Shown here: positions 6,865 to 15,713 of the stretch, in pieces
How the letters are laid out: each line of letters starts with the position of its first letter
How positions within the stretch are numbered: position 1 is the first letter of the stretch
Assembly: GCA_002425245.1 (NCBI GenBank)
Contig: DILW01000133.1
Span: forward strand, 1 to 18,131
Length of the DNA: 18,131 nt
From: Betaproteobacteria bacterium UBA5582
GTDB taxonomy: Bacteria > Pseudomonadota > Gammaproteobacteria > Burkholderiales > Rhodocyclaceae
Reading direction: 5' to 3'
Translations under genes and position numbers: made by a program
The notes under the pieces: generated by a model
Told to the model about the DNA's origin: nothing
The model's input: only the letters and a program-made list of their open reading frames with translations
Databases searched by the model: none

Positions 6865-6888
6865 CGGCGTAATCGATTTGAATCGCCG
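6865..6888. repeat. Imperfect inverted repeat upstream of the nucleotidase
   Basis: CGGCG and CGCCG arms flank an AT-rich 14-base centre, 43 bases before the nucleotidase start and inside its transcript leader or promoter. It could be an operator or a leader hairpin; no known regulator site is recognised. Confidence 0.3.
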
Positions 6889-7078
6889 TAACAAACCAGA
6901 GAAGCGAACGGCTGAAAACCGGACTATATATTTCAGAAATTTATTTTTCATGACCAGTCCGAGATGATTCCATTAAACCTCCCTGTTTTCGGTCGCGGCT
7001 TGGCGCTGCTTTTCCCCGAACAGGCGCTCTCTGGCTCTGGCTACTGGATGCAGAAAGTACGCTGCCCCCCGCCCGCTC

Positions 7079-7087
7079 TGCTAAAAT
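7079..7087 (+). promoter_or_regulatory. Extended -10 promoter for tyrS
   Basis: TG-C-TAAAAT (7079-7087) fits an extended -10 element, about 65 bases before the tyrS start. No good -35 box is seen at 17 bases upstream, which is consistent with an extended -10 promoter. It lies in the 200-bp gap dividing the minus-strand nucleotidase from tyrS. Confidence 0.4.
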
Positions 7088-7151
7088 CCTGCGTCCGTTT
7101 TTCCGGCGCCCGTTCCATTGGCATGGCGCCCCTCCCGTGGAGATTTCACCG

Positions 7152-8426
<1,275 letters not shown>

Positions 8427-8433
8427 GCCGACG

Positions 8434-9087
8434 ATGCGCCAGCTGATCCTCGACCTGCTGCCGGAAAGCCCACCGTCGCTGGACAATTTCGTTGCCGGCG
8501 GCAACGACGAGACGTTGGCGGCATTGACCGGCTGGCTGGCCGGCACGCTGGAGGCGACTGCCTTCTGCCTGCACGGTGAGGCCGGTTGCGGCAAGACCCA
8601 CCTGCTGCTCGCCTGTGGTTTCAACTACATCGACGCCGCTGCCAATCCCGGCCTCGACGGCGTCACTGCCGACGGCCCGCTGGCCGTGGACAATGTCGAG
8701 GCACTCGACGCCAGCGGCCAGATTGCCCTGTTCGCGCTGTTCAACCAGCTCCGCGCCAGTGGCGAACGCCTGCTCACTGCCGCCGGCCAGCCGCCCTCGC
8801 ATCTGGCACTGCGCGAGGACCTGCGCACCCGCCTCGGCGCCGGCCTGATCTACCGGCTGCAGCCGCTGTCCGACGCCGAAAAGGCCGCCGCACTGGCCGC
8901 CCAGGCCAGGGAACGGGCGCTCAAGCTGACGCCCGAAGCCATCGACTACCTGATGCGCCACGCGCCGCGCAACATGCGCGCACTGTCGGCGCTGATCGTC
9001 GCCCTCGACCGCTACACGCTCGAACACAAGCGCCTGGTCACCCTGCCCTTGCTGCGCGAACTACTCACCCAGGAAGCCACCGCATGA
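8434..9087 (+). CDS. hda: DnaA inactivator Hda
   Basis: A 217-residue DnaA-like AAA+ protein matching Hda, which with the DNA-loaded sliding clamp stimulates ATP hydrolysis by DnaA and so prevents re-initiation of replication. Close to the N-terminus, QLILDL is a clamp-binding motif of the type Hda uses. Walker A is GEAGCGKTH (Lys54), the Walker B region is LAVDNVEAL, where DN rather than DD is also found in E. coli Hda, and LREDLRTRLGAGLIYRLQPLSD holds the expected arginine finger and the typical Hda sequence after it. There is no C-terminal DNA-binding domain IV, which separates it from DnaA. It starts 7 bases after tyrS and its stop overlaps the ATG of the next gene, so translation is probably coupled. 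It is slightly shorter than the E. coli protein. Confidence 0.93.
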   Translation: MRQLILDLLPESPPSLDNFVAGGNDETLAALTGWLAGTLEATAFCLHGEAGCGKTHLLLACGFNYIDAAANPGLDGVTADGPLAVDNVEALDASGQIALFALFNQLRASGERLLTAAGQPPSHLALREDLRTRLGAGLIYRLQPLSDAEKAAALAAQARERALKLTPEAIDYLMRHAPRNMRALSALIVALDRYTLEHKRLVTLPLLRELLTQEATA

Positions 9088-9752
9088 ATCTCGCACTTTT
9101 TGATTTGGACAACACCCTGCTCGCCGGCGACTCCGATTTCGAATGGGCGCAGTTCCTGATTTCCAAGGGCGTCGTCGACCGCGAAGTCCAGGAAGCCAAG
9201 AACATCGAGTTCTATGAGCACTACAAGGCCGGCACGCTCGACATCGCCGCCTTCCTCGAATTCCAGCTGGCACCGCTGACCCGCCACCCGCGCACCGAGC
9301 TCGACGCCTGGCACCGCGAGTACATGGACCGCCACATCCGCCCGCTGATCGGCGACAAGGCGCGGGCGCTGGTGCGCAGCCACCTCGATGCCGGCGACCT
9401 GTGCGTGATCGTGACCGCCACCAACAGCTTCGTCACCGGCCCGATTGCCCGCGAGTTCGCCATCCCGCACCTGATCGGCACGATCCCTGCGGCCGACGTC
9501 AAGAACGGCGTGTTCTTCGGCAACTCGACCGGCACGCCGTCCTTCCAGGCCGGCAAGATCGTCCGCGTCGAACAGTGGCTGGAGGCGCTCGGCCTGTGGT
9601 GGGGCAGCTTCGACAACAGCTACTTCTACAGCGATTCGCACAACGATCTGCCGCTGATGAAGCGGGTCAAAACCCCGGTCGCTGTCGACCCGGACGACAC
9701 ATTGCGGGCGCACGCCAGCGAAATGGGCTGGAAAATCATCACTCTGCGGTAA
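9084..9752 (+). CDS. HAD-superfamily IB phosphatase
   Basis: A 222-residue cytoplasmic hydrolase of the HAD subfamily IB, which includes SerB-type phosphoserine phosphatases and some histidinol-phosphatases. Motif I is FDLDNTLL with nucleophile Asp7 and acid/base Asp9; motif II is the Thr of IVTATN; the motif III lysine is probably in FQAGKIVRVEQW; motif IV is SDSHNDLPLM, which binds Mg2+. A helical cap lies at about residues 15-85. The ATG overlaps the hda stop (ATGA). The substrate cannot be read from sequence; phosphoserine, histidinol phosphate or another small phosphomonoester are all possible. In my recollection this gene often sits between hda and pcnB in related betaproteobacteria. 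Confidence 0.88.
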   Translation: MNLALFDLDNTLLAGDSDFEWAQFLISKGVVDREVQEAKNIEFYEHYKAGTLDIAAFLEFQLAPLTRHPRTELDAWHREYMDRHIRPLIGDKARALVRSHLDAGDLCVIVTATNSFVTGPIAREFAIPHLIGTIPAADVKNGVFFGNSTGTPSFQAGKIVRVEQWLEALGLWWGSFDNSYFYSDSHNDLPLMKRVKTPVAVDPDDTLRAHASEMGWKIITLR

Positions 9753-9765
9753 AATTGCCGCTTTT
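9746..9765 (+). promoter_or_regulatory. Ambiguous -10 or weak hairpin before pcnB
   Basis: GCGG (9746-9749) and CCGC (9758-9761) can pair around TAAAATTG, followed by TTTT, so this could be a weak terminator of the HAD gene. The same bases contain TAAAAT (9750-9755), a possible -10 box for pcnB, without a convincing -35. The sequence alone does not decide between these. Confidence 0.25.
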
Positions 9766-9800
9766 CCGCAGCGCAGCATGCGCCAGACCTTCAGGAACCC

Positions 9801-11141
9801 GTGATCCGCAAACTCATTTCCCGCGTCTTTCGCGGCAACAAGAACAAGGGCAACCGGCATGAGCCGGCCGTGATTCCCGTCTCCAGCCACGGCATCACCC
9901 GCGACCGCCTCTCCAGCGGCAGCCGGCGCACCTGCGAAACCCTGCAGGCCGAAGGCTACAAGGCCTATGTCGTCGGCGGCGCCGTGCGCGATCTGCTGAT
10001 CGGCGCCGAACCCAAGGATTTCGACGTCGCCACCAATGCCACGCCGGAAGAGGTGCGCCGTTGCTTCCGCCGCTCGCGCATCATCGGCCGCCGCTTCCAG
10101 ATCGTCCATGTGATGATGGGCCAGGAAGTCATCGAGGTGACGACCTTCCGCGGCACGCTCGACGAGACGACGAAGAAGGACGAGCACGGCCGCGTGCTGC
10201 ACGACAACGTCTTCGGCTCGCAGGCGGAAGACGCCGCCCGCCGCGACTTCACCGCCAACGCGCTGTACTACGACCCGACCACTGAAACCGTCATCGACTA
10301 CCACCACGGCGTCGGCGACCTCAAGGCCAGGACGCTGCGCATGATCGGCGAACCGCGCGCCCGCTACCGCGAAGACCCGGTACGCATGCTGCGCGCCGTG
10401 CGCCTGGCGGCCAAGCTCGGCCTGTCGATCGACCCGGAAGCGAAGAAGCCGATCCGCGAGATGGCCGAACTGCTGGAAAACGTTCCCGCCGCCCGCCTGT
10501 TCGACGAGATGCTCAAGCTGCTGACCTCGGGCCACTCGGTCAATTGCATCACCCAACTGCGCGACGAGGGCCTGCACCACGGCCTGCTGCCGCTGCTCGA
10601 CGTCATTCTCGACCAACCGCTCGGCGAAAAATTCGTCATGCTGGCGCTGGCCAGCACCGACGAACGCGTCCGTCGCGGCAAGGGCACCTCGCCCGGCTTC
10701 CTCTTCGCCACCCTGCTCTGGCACGAAGTGCTGGCCCATTGGGACAAGATGAAGGCCAAGGGCGAAGCCAAGATTCCGGCGCTGTTCCAGGCCATGGACA
10801 CGGTCCTCGACGTGCAGGCGGAAAAGCTCGCCATCACCCGCCGCATCGCCGGCGACATCAAGGACATCTGGGCGCTGCAGCCGCGTTTCGAACAGCGCGC
10901 CGGCAAGCGCCCCTACGCCCTGCTCGAACAGCCGCGTTTCCGCGCCGGTTACGACTTCCTGCTGCTGCGCGCGCAGGCCGGCGAAATCGACATGGAACTG
11001 GTCGAATGGTGGACGCGCTTCCAGAATGCCGAGGGCGACAAGCGCGCCGAAATGCTGCTGCCGGAAGCCGCCGGCGACAAGAAGAAACGCCGGCGCCGGA
11101 AAAAGCCGGCCAACGCCACGCCCCAAGCCAGCGACGCATGA
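9801..11141 (+). CDS. pcnB: Poly(A) polymerase I
   Basis: A 446-residue polynucleotide adenylyltransferase of the class II nucleotidyltransferase family, adding 3' poly(A) tails that promote RNA decay. The GTG start at 9801 follows AGGA by four bases and gives an N-terminus (MIRKLISRVFRG) with the same basic character as E. coli PcnB. The catalytic core has AYVVGGAVRDLLIG and KDFDVATNATPEEV with metal-binding Asp73 and Asp75, then RRFQIVHVMMGQEVIEVTTFRG. The head and neck region includes RRDFTANALYYDP and RYREDPVRMLRAVRLAAKLG, which bind the nucleotide and RNA. The protein ends in a very basic tail, KKKRRRRKKPA, probably for RNA binding. A tRNA nucleotidyltransferase is the main alternative, but length, motifs and linkage to folK favour PcnB. 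Its stop overlaps the folK start. Confidence 0.95.
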   Translation: MIRKLISRVFRGNKNKGNRHEPAVIPVSSHGITRDRLSSGSRRTCETLQAEGYKAYVVGGAVRDLLIGAEPKDFDVATNATPEEVRRCFRRSRIIGRRFQIVHVMMGQEVIEVTTFRGTLDETTKKDEHGRVLHDNVFGSQAEDAARRDFTANALYYDPTTETVIDYHHGVGDLKARTLRMIGEPRARYREDPVRMLRAVRLAAKLGLSIDPEAKKPIREMAELLENVPAARLFDEMLKLLTSGHSVNCITQLRDEGLHHGLLPLLDVILDQPLGEKFVMLALASTDERVRRGKGTSPGFLFATLLWHEVLAHWDKMKAKGEAKIPALFQAMDTVLDVQAEKLAITRRIAGDIKDIWALQPRFEQRAGKRPYALLEQPRFRAGYDFLLLRAQAGEIDMELVEWWTRFQNAEGDKRAEMLLPEAAGDKKKRRRRKKPANATPQASDA

Positions 11142-11614
11142 GTCTTGCCTACATTGCCCTGGGCGCCAATCTTGGCGACCCGGCGGCCACCGTTAACGCC
11201 GCTTTTGCCGCGCTTGACCAGTTGCCGGAAAGCCGTCTGCTGGCGAAATCGGCGCTTTACCGCACGGCGCCGGTCGGCATCGCCGACCAGCCGGAATTCG
11301 TCAATGCCGCCGCCCTGATCGACACGACGCTGGCGCCGGAAGCACTGCTCGACGCGCTGCTCGACATCGAACAGACCTTCGGACGTATCCGCGCCGAACG
11401 TAACGGCCCACGCACGCTCGACCTCGACCTCCTGCTCTACGACGAGCTGACGCTGGCGACGCCACGTCTGACGCTGCCGCACCCGCGCCTGCACCTGCGC
11501 GCCTTCGTCCTGCAGCCGCTGGCCGAGCTGGCGCCGGAGCTGGAGATTCCCGGTCGCGGCCGGCTTGCCGCCTGGCTGCCGGCGGTTGCCAACCAGGGCA
11601 TCTGCCGCCTTTGA
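11138..11614 (+). CDS. folK: 6-hydroxymethyl-7,8-dihydropterin pyrophosphokinase
   Basis: A 158-residue HPPK, nearly the E. coli length. It transfers pyrophosphate from ATP to 6-hydroxymethyl-dihydropterin in folate synthesis. Motifs are ALGANLGDP at residues 7-15, SALYRTAPVG, QPEFVNAA and the signature GPRTLDLDLLLYDEL, where Asp95 and Asp97 match the Mg-binding Asp residues of the E. coli enzyme, followed by LPHPRLHLRAFVLQPLAEL. The ATG overlaps the pcnB stop (ATGA), indicating translational coupling; pcnB-folK is a long-known gene pair in proteobacteria. Confidence 0.97.
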   Translation: MSLAYIALGANLGDPAATVNAAFAALDQLPESRLLAKSALYRTAPVGIADQPEFVNAAALIDTTLAPEALLDALLDIEQTFGRIRAERNGPRTLDLDLLLYDELTLATPRLTLPHPRLHLRAFVLQPLAELAPELEIPGRGRLAAWLPAVANQGICRL

Positions 11615-11622
11615 TTTAACCC

Positions 11623-11650
11623 TTGCCTCTTCGGCGCCGCTGTGTATCCT
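11623..11650 (+). promoter_or_regulatory. Sigma-70-like promoter for panBC
   Basis: TTGCCT (11623-11628), a 16-base spacer and TATCCT (11645-11650) lie in the 66-bp gap between folK and panB, placing a start of transcription about 20-25 bases before the panB ATG. This would give panB and panC their own transcript. Confidence 0.45.
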
Positions 11651-11680
11651 TGGCGCCGTCAACAACGCCACGGGACGCCC

Positions 11681-12499
11681 ATGTCTGCTCAAAGCATCAC
11701 CCGCCGCCTGACCCAGGCCGACCTCGCCAAGCTCTACGCCGCCGGCGAGAAGGTCGCCATGTTCACCTGCTACGACGCCAGTTTCGCCCGCCTGCTCGAC
11801 GGTGCCGGCGTCGACTGCCTGCTGATCGGCGATTCGCTCGGCAACGTCATCCAGGGCCACGACACCACGCTGCCGGTCACCGTCGCCGACGTCGCCTACC
11901 ACACCGCCGCCGTCAAGCGCGGTGCCGAACGCGCTTTCATCCTCGCCGACATGCCCTTCGGCAGTTTCCAGGAATCGCCGGAAGCCGCCTTCCGCAACGC
12001 CGTCACGCTGATGGCCGCAGGCGCGCAGATGGTCAAGCTCGAAGGCGGCGCCGAAATGGCGCCGACCATTCAATTCCTGGTCAGCCGCGGCATCCCGGTC
12101 TGCGCCCACGTCGGCCTGACGCCACAGTCGGTGCATGCGCTCGGCGGCTACAAGGTCCAGGGCAAGGGCGAAAACGCCGCCCGCAAGCTGCTCGCCGACG
12201 CCCTCGCCGTGCAGGAAGCCGGCGCCACGATGATCGTGCTCGAAGCCATTCCCGCCGTGCTTGCCGCCGAAGTCACCGCTGCCCTGCACATCATCACCAT
12301 CGGCATCGGCGCCGGCAAGGATTGCTCGGGTCAGGTCATGGTGCTGCACGACGCTTTCGACATCCCGCCGGGCAAGAAGGCCAAGTTCGTGCGCAACTTC
12401 ATGGACGGCGCCAGCAGCCTGCACGACGCCGCCTGCCGCGCCGTCGCCGCCGTCAAGGACGGCAGCTACCCCGGCCCGGAACACACTTACGCTGCCTGA
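11681..12499 (+). CDS. panB: Ketopantoate hydroxymethyltransferase
   Basis: A 272-residue enzyme (E. coli 264) that adds a hydroxymethyl group from methylene-tetrahydrofolate to 2-oxoisovalerate, the first committed step to pantothenate. The ATG at 11681 follows a short GGGA ribosome-binding site. Family motifs are VAMFTCYDASFARLLDGAGVD, LIGDSLGNVIQGHDTTLPVT with metal-binding Asp, FILADMPFGSFQ, MVKLEGG, PVCAHVGLTPQS, GATMIVLEAIPA with the catalytic Glu, and ITIGIGAGKDCSGQVMVLHD. Pairing with folK is sensible because the cofactor is a folate. panC starts 4 bases downstream. Confidence 0.98.
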   Translation: MSAQSITRRLTQADLAKLYAAGEKVAMFTCYDASFARLLDGAGVDCLLIGDSLGNVIQGHDTTLPVTVADVAYHTAAVKRGAERAFILADMPFGSFQESPEAAFRNAVTLMAAGAQMVKLEGGAEMAPTIQFLVSRGIPVCAHVGLTPQSVHALGGYKVQGKGENAARKLLADALAVQEAGATMIVLEAIPAVLAAEVTAALHIITIGIGAGKDCSGQVMVLHDAFDIPPGKKAKFVRNFMDGASSLHDAACRAVAAVKDGSYPGPEHTYAA

Positions 12500-12503
12500 G
12501 ATC

Positions 12504-13349
12504 ATGCACATCCATTCCCGCATCGCCGACCTGCGCGGCGCGCTGGCCGGCCGTGGCCGCATCGTTTTCGTGCCGACCATGGGCAACCTGCACGCCGGCC
12601 ACGTCTCGCTGGTCAAACAGGCGAAACGGCACGGCAGCCCGGTGGTCGCGAGCATTTTCGTCAACCCGCTGCAGTTCGGCGCCGGCGAGGACTTCGAACG
12701 CTACCCACGCACGCTTTCCGCTGACAGCGAAAAGCTCGCTGCCGCCGGCTGCGATATCGTGTTCGCGCCCGATGTCGCCGAGATGTACCCGCTACCGCAG
12801 ACGTTCACCGTGCAGGTAGCCGACAACCTGGCGAACGATCTCTGCGGTGCCTTCCGTCCCGGCCATTTCAGCGGCGTCGCGACCGTGGTGCTGAAATTGT
12901 TCAACCTGGTTCAGCCGCGCGTGGCGGTATTCGGCAAAAAGGATTTCCAGCAGCTGCGAGTGATTCAGGATTTGGTGAACCAGTTCAACCTGCCGATCGA
13001 CATCGTCGGCGTCGACACCCTGCGCGAAGCCGACGGGCTGGCGATGAGCTCAAGGAACGGCTACCTGTCTGAAGCCGAGCGCATGCAGGCACCGCAACTG
13101 CAGCGCGAACTCGCCGCCATCGCGGCCGCCGTCCGGGCAGGCGAACGTGATTTCGCGGCACTCGCCACGACCGCCCGGCGCCACCTCGCCATGGCGGGCT
13201 GGCGCGTCGACTACATCGAACTGCGCGATGCTGCAACCCTGCAGGCACCGACAGTCGACAGCCGTCACATGGTCGTGCTGGGCGCAGCCCGACTGGGGAA
13301 AACCCGGCTGATCGACAACATCGAGATTGCCTTGGGCAATCCACTCTGA
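12504..13349 (+). CDS. panC: Pantothenate synthetase (pantoate-beta-alanine ligase)
   Basis: A 281-residue enzyme of the nucleotidyltransferase-like fold (E. coli 283) that joins pantoate and beta-alanine using ATP. The N-terminal VPTMGNLHAGHVSLV holds the HIGH-like ATP motif (His30, His33). VNPLQFGAGEDFERYPRT, LCGAFRPGHFSGVATVVLKLFN, FGKKDFQQLRVI and the KMSKS-equivalent LAMSSRNGYL follow. The ATG at 12504 lies 4 bases after the panB stop, so the two are co-translated. Its 3' end contains the predicted panD promoter. All key motifs appear intact. Confidence 0.98.
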   Translation: MHIHSRIADLRGALAGRGRIVFVPTMGNLHAGHVSLVKQAKRHGSPVVASIFVNPLQFGAGEDFERYPRTLSADSEKLAAAGCDIVFAPDVAEMYPLPQTFTVQVADNLANDLCGAFRPGHFSGVATVVLKLFNLVQPRVAVFGKKDFQQLRVIQDLVNQFNLPIDIVGVDTLREADGLAMSSRNGYLSEAERMQAPQLQRELAAIAAAVRAGERDFAALATTARRHLAMAGWRVDYIELRDAATLQAPTVDSRHMVVLGAARLGKTRLIDNIEIALGNPL

Positions 13350-13360
13350 AGTTTTATAAT
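13332..13360 (+). promoter_or_regulatory. Strong sigma-70-like promoter for panD
   Basis: TTGGGC (13332-13337), a 17-base spacer and a perfect TATAAT (13355-13360). The -35 box and most of the spacer lie within the last codons of panC, and the -10 is 6 bases after its stop. Transcription would start about 22 bases before the panD ATG, with GAGGG serving as ribosome-binding site. Confidence 0.65.
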
Positions 13361-13389
13361 GTGACCCCTTTCTTATTGAGGGCACCGTC

Positions 13390-13770
13390 ATGCAAAGAAC
13401 GATGCTCAAGTCCAAGCTGCACCGGGCTACCGTCACGCATTCCGAGCTGCATTACGAAGGCTCGTGCGCAATCGACGAGACCCTGCTGGACGCGGCCGAC
13501 ATCCACGAATACGAGCAGATCCAGATCTACAACGTCACCAACGGTGAGCGTTTCACGACGTATGCCATCCGTGCCGCGCGCGATTCCGGCATCATTTCGG
13601 TGAACGGCGCCGCCGCGCACAAGGCGAACCCGGGCGACCTCGTCATCATCGCCACCTTCGCGTCCTACAACGAACTGGAATTGGCGCGTTACGCACCTGA
13701 ACTGGTGTACGTCGACGCAGACAACCGCATCATGGATACGCGTCGGACGATTCCGGTACAGGCTGCCTGA
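13390..13770 (+). CDS. panD: Aspartate 1-decarboxylase
   Basis: A 126-residue pyruvoyl-dependent decarboxylase, exactly the E. coli length, that makes beta-alanine for PanC. The precursor is cut between Gly24 and Ser25 in HYEGSCAID, where Ser25 becomes the pyruvoyl group of the alpha chain. Other motifs are MLKSKLHRATVTHSELHYEGS, IQIYNVTNGERFTTYAI, SGIISVNGAAAHKANPGDLVIIATFA, with Tyr in the expected active-site position. It follows panC by 40 bases, with its own promoter. A short GCTGCC-TGA-GGCAGC hairpin overlaps its stop but has no T run, so a terminator is not convincing. Confidence 0.98.
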   Translation: MQRTMLKSKLHRATVTHSELHYEGSCAIDETLLDAADIHEYEQIQIYNVTNGERFTTYAIRAARDSGIISVNGAAAHKANPGDLVIIATFASYNELELARYAPELVYVDADNRIMDTRRTIPVQAA

Positions 13771-13926
13771 GGCAGCGTTCCGCGCGTCGCAAAGAAGAGG
13801 GGCGCGCCCAACGTCCGGACTCAGCGACAACGAAGGCTGCCATTGCCAATTTCGATATGTCAGGCCGCGTCATGGACAGCCTCGCTTGTCATCGTGTGCA
13901 TTCCGGATTAATCGTCCGAACGGCGT

Positions 13927-15069
13927 TCAGCCGAGTCGCAGGAAAAGCGTGGCAGGACCGTTGACCGGATAGACCGCGCGTCGCGGGGTATCGTCGGCGA
14001 ACTCAAAACGCTTTGTGCGCGCGAGCAGTTCCTCGAGCGCAATGCGCATTTCGAGCCTGGCCAGGGGTGCCCCCTGGCAGACATGGATACCGCGGCCCCA
14101 GACCATGCCAGCTTCGGGGTTGCGCTCGATCCTGACCGCGTCCGGGTCCTCGAATGCGCGTGGATCGCGGTTGGCGGCAATCCACATCAGCGCCAGCTTC
14201 CCGCCTTTCGGTATGGTCCGCCCCCCGATCTCGACTTCCCGCGTCGTGGTGCGTGGATTGGCGACGAGCGGGCCATCCCTCCGCAGGATTTCCTCTATCG
14301 ATGCGGGAATGAGCGAGGGATCGCTCCGCAGGCGTTCCTGTAGTTCCGGCTCTCGCGCAAGATGCAGGATCAGGATGCCCAGTCCGGCCACGACCGTTCC
14401 CTGTCCGGCGGCCCAGTTGCGCAGAACAGCCACGATCTGATCGTCGTCAAGCCGCACCCCGTCAACCTCGGCCCTCAGCAACGCATCGGTGGCATCATCC
14501 ACGCCCGATGGCGAAGCACGGTGCGACGTCAGGTTGGCCTTGACGTGCTCCGAGAAAAGGCTCGCCAGCGCCTTGCCGACACCCGGCGTCCTGCTGACAG
14601 CTGCCACCTGGTTGTCATGCGCCCAGCCGCCGAGGCATTCCCACAGTTGTTCCGGCCAGCCGAGCAGCGCGCATAACGTCCTGAACGCAAAAGGCGTGGC
14701 GAAGGCATCGATGAATTCCCCTTCCTTCCCGGCGCACAGTGGAGCGAGCAGGTTCGCCGCAATCTCACGGACGCGCGGCTCGATGCCCGCCATCTGTTCC
14801 TGATCGAAGAAAGCGTCCAGCGTCTCGCGGTAGCGGCCGTGAACCGGCGGGTCCATCCCGTTCGGAATGGCCAGGAAGCGGGATGCATTGCTGTATGTCT
14901 CCGGATCGTCCAGAACGGCGGCGATGTCCTCGTGACGGAACAGCGACCAGCCCATGAATTCGCTGTGCGCCACCGGACATCGTTCCCGCATCTCATCGTA
15001 CGCCCCGCGTTGATCCTGCAGAATCAACGGATCCAGCGGATTCCAGTCTGCATGCTGCGATTCGCTCAT
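13927..15069 (-). CDS. Cytochrome P450
   Basis: A 380-residue soluble bacterial cytochrome P450; the start at 15069 is chosen because AGGAGGT lies 8 bases upstream. A GTG-initiated extension from 15201 would include that ribosome-binding site and has no typical P450 sequence. The heme-thiolate motif is WGRGIHVCQG with ligand Cys331, where Trp replaces the usual Phe. The K-helix ExxR is in EEILRRDGP. The I-helix reads WAAGQGTVV: the Thr (Thr225) is kept, but the acidic residue normally before it is Gly. Typical C-terminal features such as RDPRAFEDPDAVRIER are present. No ferredoxin or reductase gene is in the window, so redox partners must be encoded elsewhere. Substrate unknown. It converges on panD and lies downstream of the cupin gene. 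Confidence 0.93.
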   Translation of the reverse strand: MSESQHADWNPLDPLILQDQRGAYDEMRERCPVAHSEFMGWSLFRHEDIAAVLDDPETYSNASRFLAIPNGMDPPVHGRYRETLDAFFDQEQMAGIEPRVREIAANLLAPLCAGKEGEFIDAFATPFAFRTLCALLGWPEQLWECLGGWAHDNQVAAVSRTPGVGKALASLFSEHVKANLTSHRASPSGVDDATDALLRAEVDGVRLDDDQIVAVLRNWAAGQGTVVAGLGILILHLAREPELQERLRSDPSLIPASIEEILRRDGPLVANPRTTTREVEIGGRTIPKGGKLALMWIAANRDPRAFEDPDAVRIERNPEAGMVWGRGIHVCQGAPLARLEMRIALEELLARTKRFEFADDTPRRAVYPVNGPATLFLRLG

Positions 15070-15219
15070 TGTCCGAAACCTCCTCTCCATTTGTAATGGG
15101 TCATTGCTCGCTCGTATCCAGGCGATCTTCGACAAAAGGCCTTGCGAGGTCGGCGCGGCCGTTACGTCATCGGCATCCCGGCTCTCACGGCAGGCCTTCA
15201 CTTCCGAAAGGATGGCTAT

Positions 15220-15236
15220 CCACCGGATCCGGGTGG
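15220..15236. repeat. Palindrome in the cupin-P450 gap
   Basis: CCACC-GGATCC-GGGTGG is nearly palindromic around a GGATCC centre, with one extra G in the right half. It lies 151 bases before the P450 start in a 226-bp gap that holds no gene, a reasonable place for an operator of the P450 gene. Confidence 0.35.
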
Positions 15237-15295
15237 TACAAATCCGCTGCCTGGCCTGTGCGCGTTCACGGGAATGAATCCGGGCCGTGTAAAGA

Positions 15296-15628
15296 TCATG
15301 TGCGCCTCAGCAAAATCGTGACGAGAAGGGAAGAATCCACCAGCGCCCTGACGGCGTGCGGTTCGGCGTCGGCAAGGTAGACTATGTTGCCCGCACGGAA
15401 TATCTGGGTGCGTCCGTGGGCCTCGAATTCCACCTCTCCTTCCAGACATTGAAGCGTGAGCGCGCCAGCCGCCTTGTGCTCGGAGGCAACCTGACCGGCC
15501 GGCAACACGAACCGGAATACTTCGAGGTGATCCGCTCTGACCAGCGTGCTCGAACTCGTTTGACGCAACGCCGCGCCAAGTGGACGAATATCGATCAATT
15601 CACCCGATGCCGCGTGGGAGATGGCCAT
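15296..15628 (-). CDS. Small single-domain cupin protein
   Basis: A 110-residue protein forming one cupin beta-barrel. The ATG at 15628 follows AGGAG with good spacing. Cupin motif 1 lies around LPAGQVASEHKAAGALTLQCLEGEVEF and motif 2 around FRAGNIVYLADAEPHAVRAL. Of the usual metal ligands only His51 and His91 are evident; the second His of HxH is Lys and the motif-1 Glu is not in place, so metal binding may be weak or absent. Similar small cupins are common in betaproteobacteria with no settled function. It lies on the same strand as glgP (128 bases upstream) and the P450 (226 bases downstream), but gaps of this size suggest separate promoters. Confidence 0.85.
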   Translation of the reverse strand: MAISHAASGELIDIRPLGAALRQTSSSTLVRADHLEVFRFVLPAGQVASEHKAAGALTLQCLEGEVEFEAHGRTQIFRAGNIVYLADAEPHAVRALVDSSLLVTILLRRT

Positions 15629-15646
15629 GAAAGCTCCTGATTGTAG

Positions 15647-15713
15647 GCAAGTCCGGCACGCCCGGTCCGTTTGCTTCGTCTGCGGCCGCCGCCTTCAGGC
15701 GGGACGGACTTGC
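15647..15713 (-). ncRNA. Structured leader or intergenic hairpin before the cupin gene
   Basis: GCAAGTCCG (15647-15655) pairs perfectly with CGGACTTGC (15705-15713). Inside are a smaller hairpin, CCGCC-TTCA-GGCGG (15689-15702), and further GTCCGT/ACGGAC complementarity. In the minus-strand transcript this nested structure would sit 19 bases upstream of the cupin start, close to its ribosome-binding site. There is no T run, so it is not a standard terminator of glgP. It matches no riboswitch class I recognise. Confidence 0.4.

Noticed and set aside
6823..6951. N-terminal extension of the nucleotidase from 6951
   Set aside because: It would place 43 basic and hydrophobic residues before a normal lipoprotein signal peptide, and TGAGGT sits just before the ATG at 6822.
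9012..11126. 704-codon open frame on the minus strand, antisense to the HAD gene and pcnB
   Set aside because: It is a mirror of GC-rich codon bias in the real plus-strand genes, has no recognisable domain and is full of Ala/Gly/Val/Asp/Arg/Glu repeats typical of such shadows.
13762..13776. Terminator at the end of panD (GCTGCC-TGA-GGCAGC)
   Set aside because: The stem is short with a 3-base loop, and no T run follows on either strand.
15070..15201. N-terminal extension of the P450 from GTG at 15201
   Set aside because: It would read through the strong AGGAGGT ribosome-binding site before the ATG at 15069 and has no P450-like sequence.
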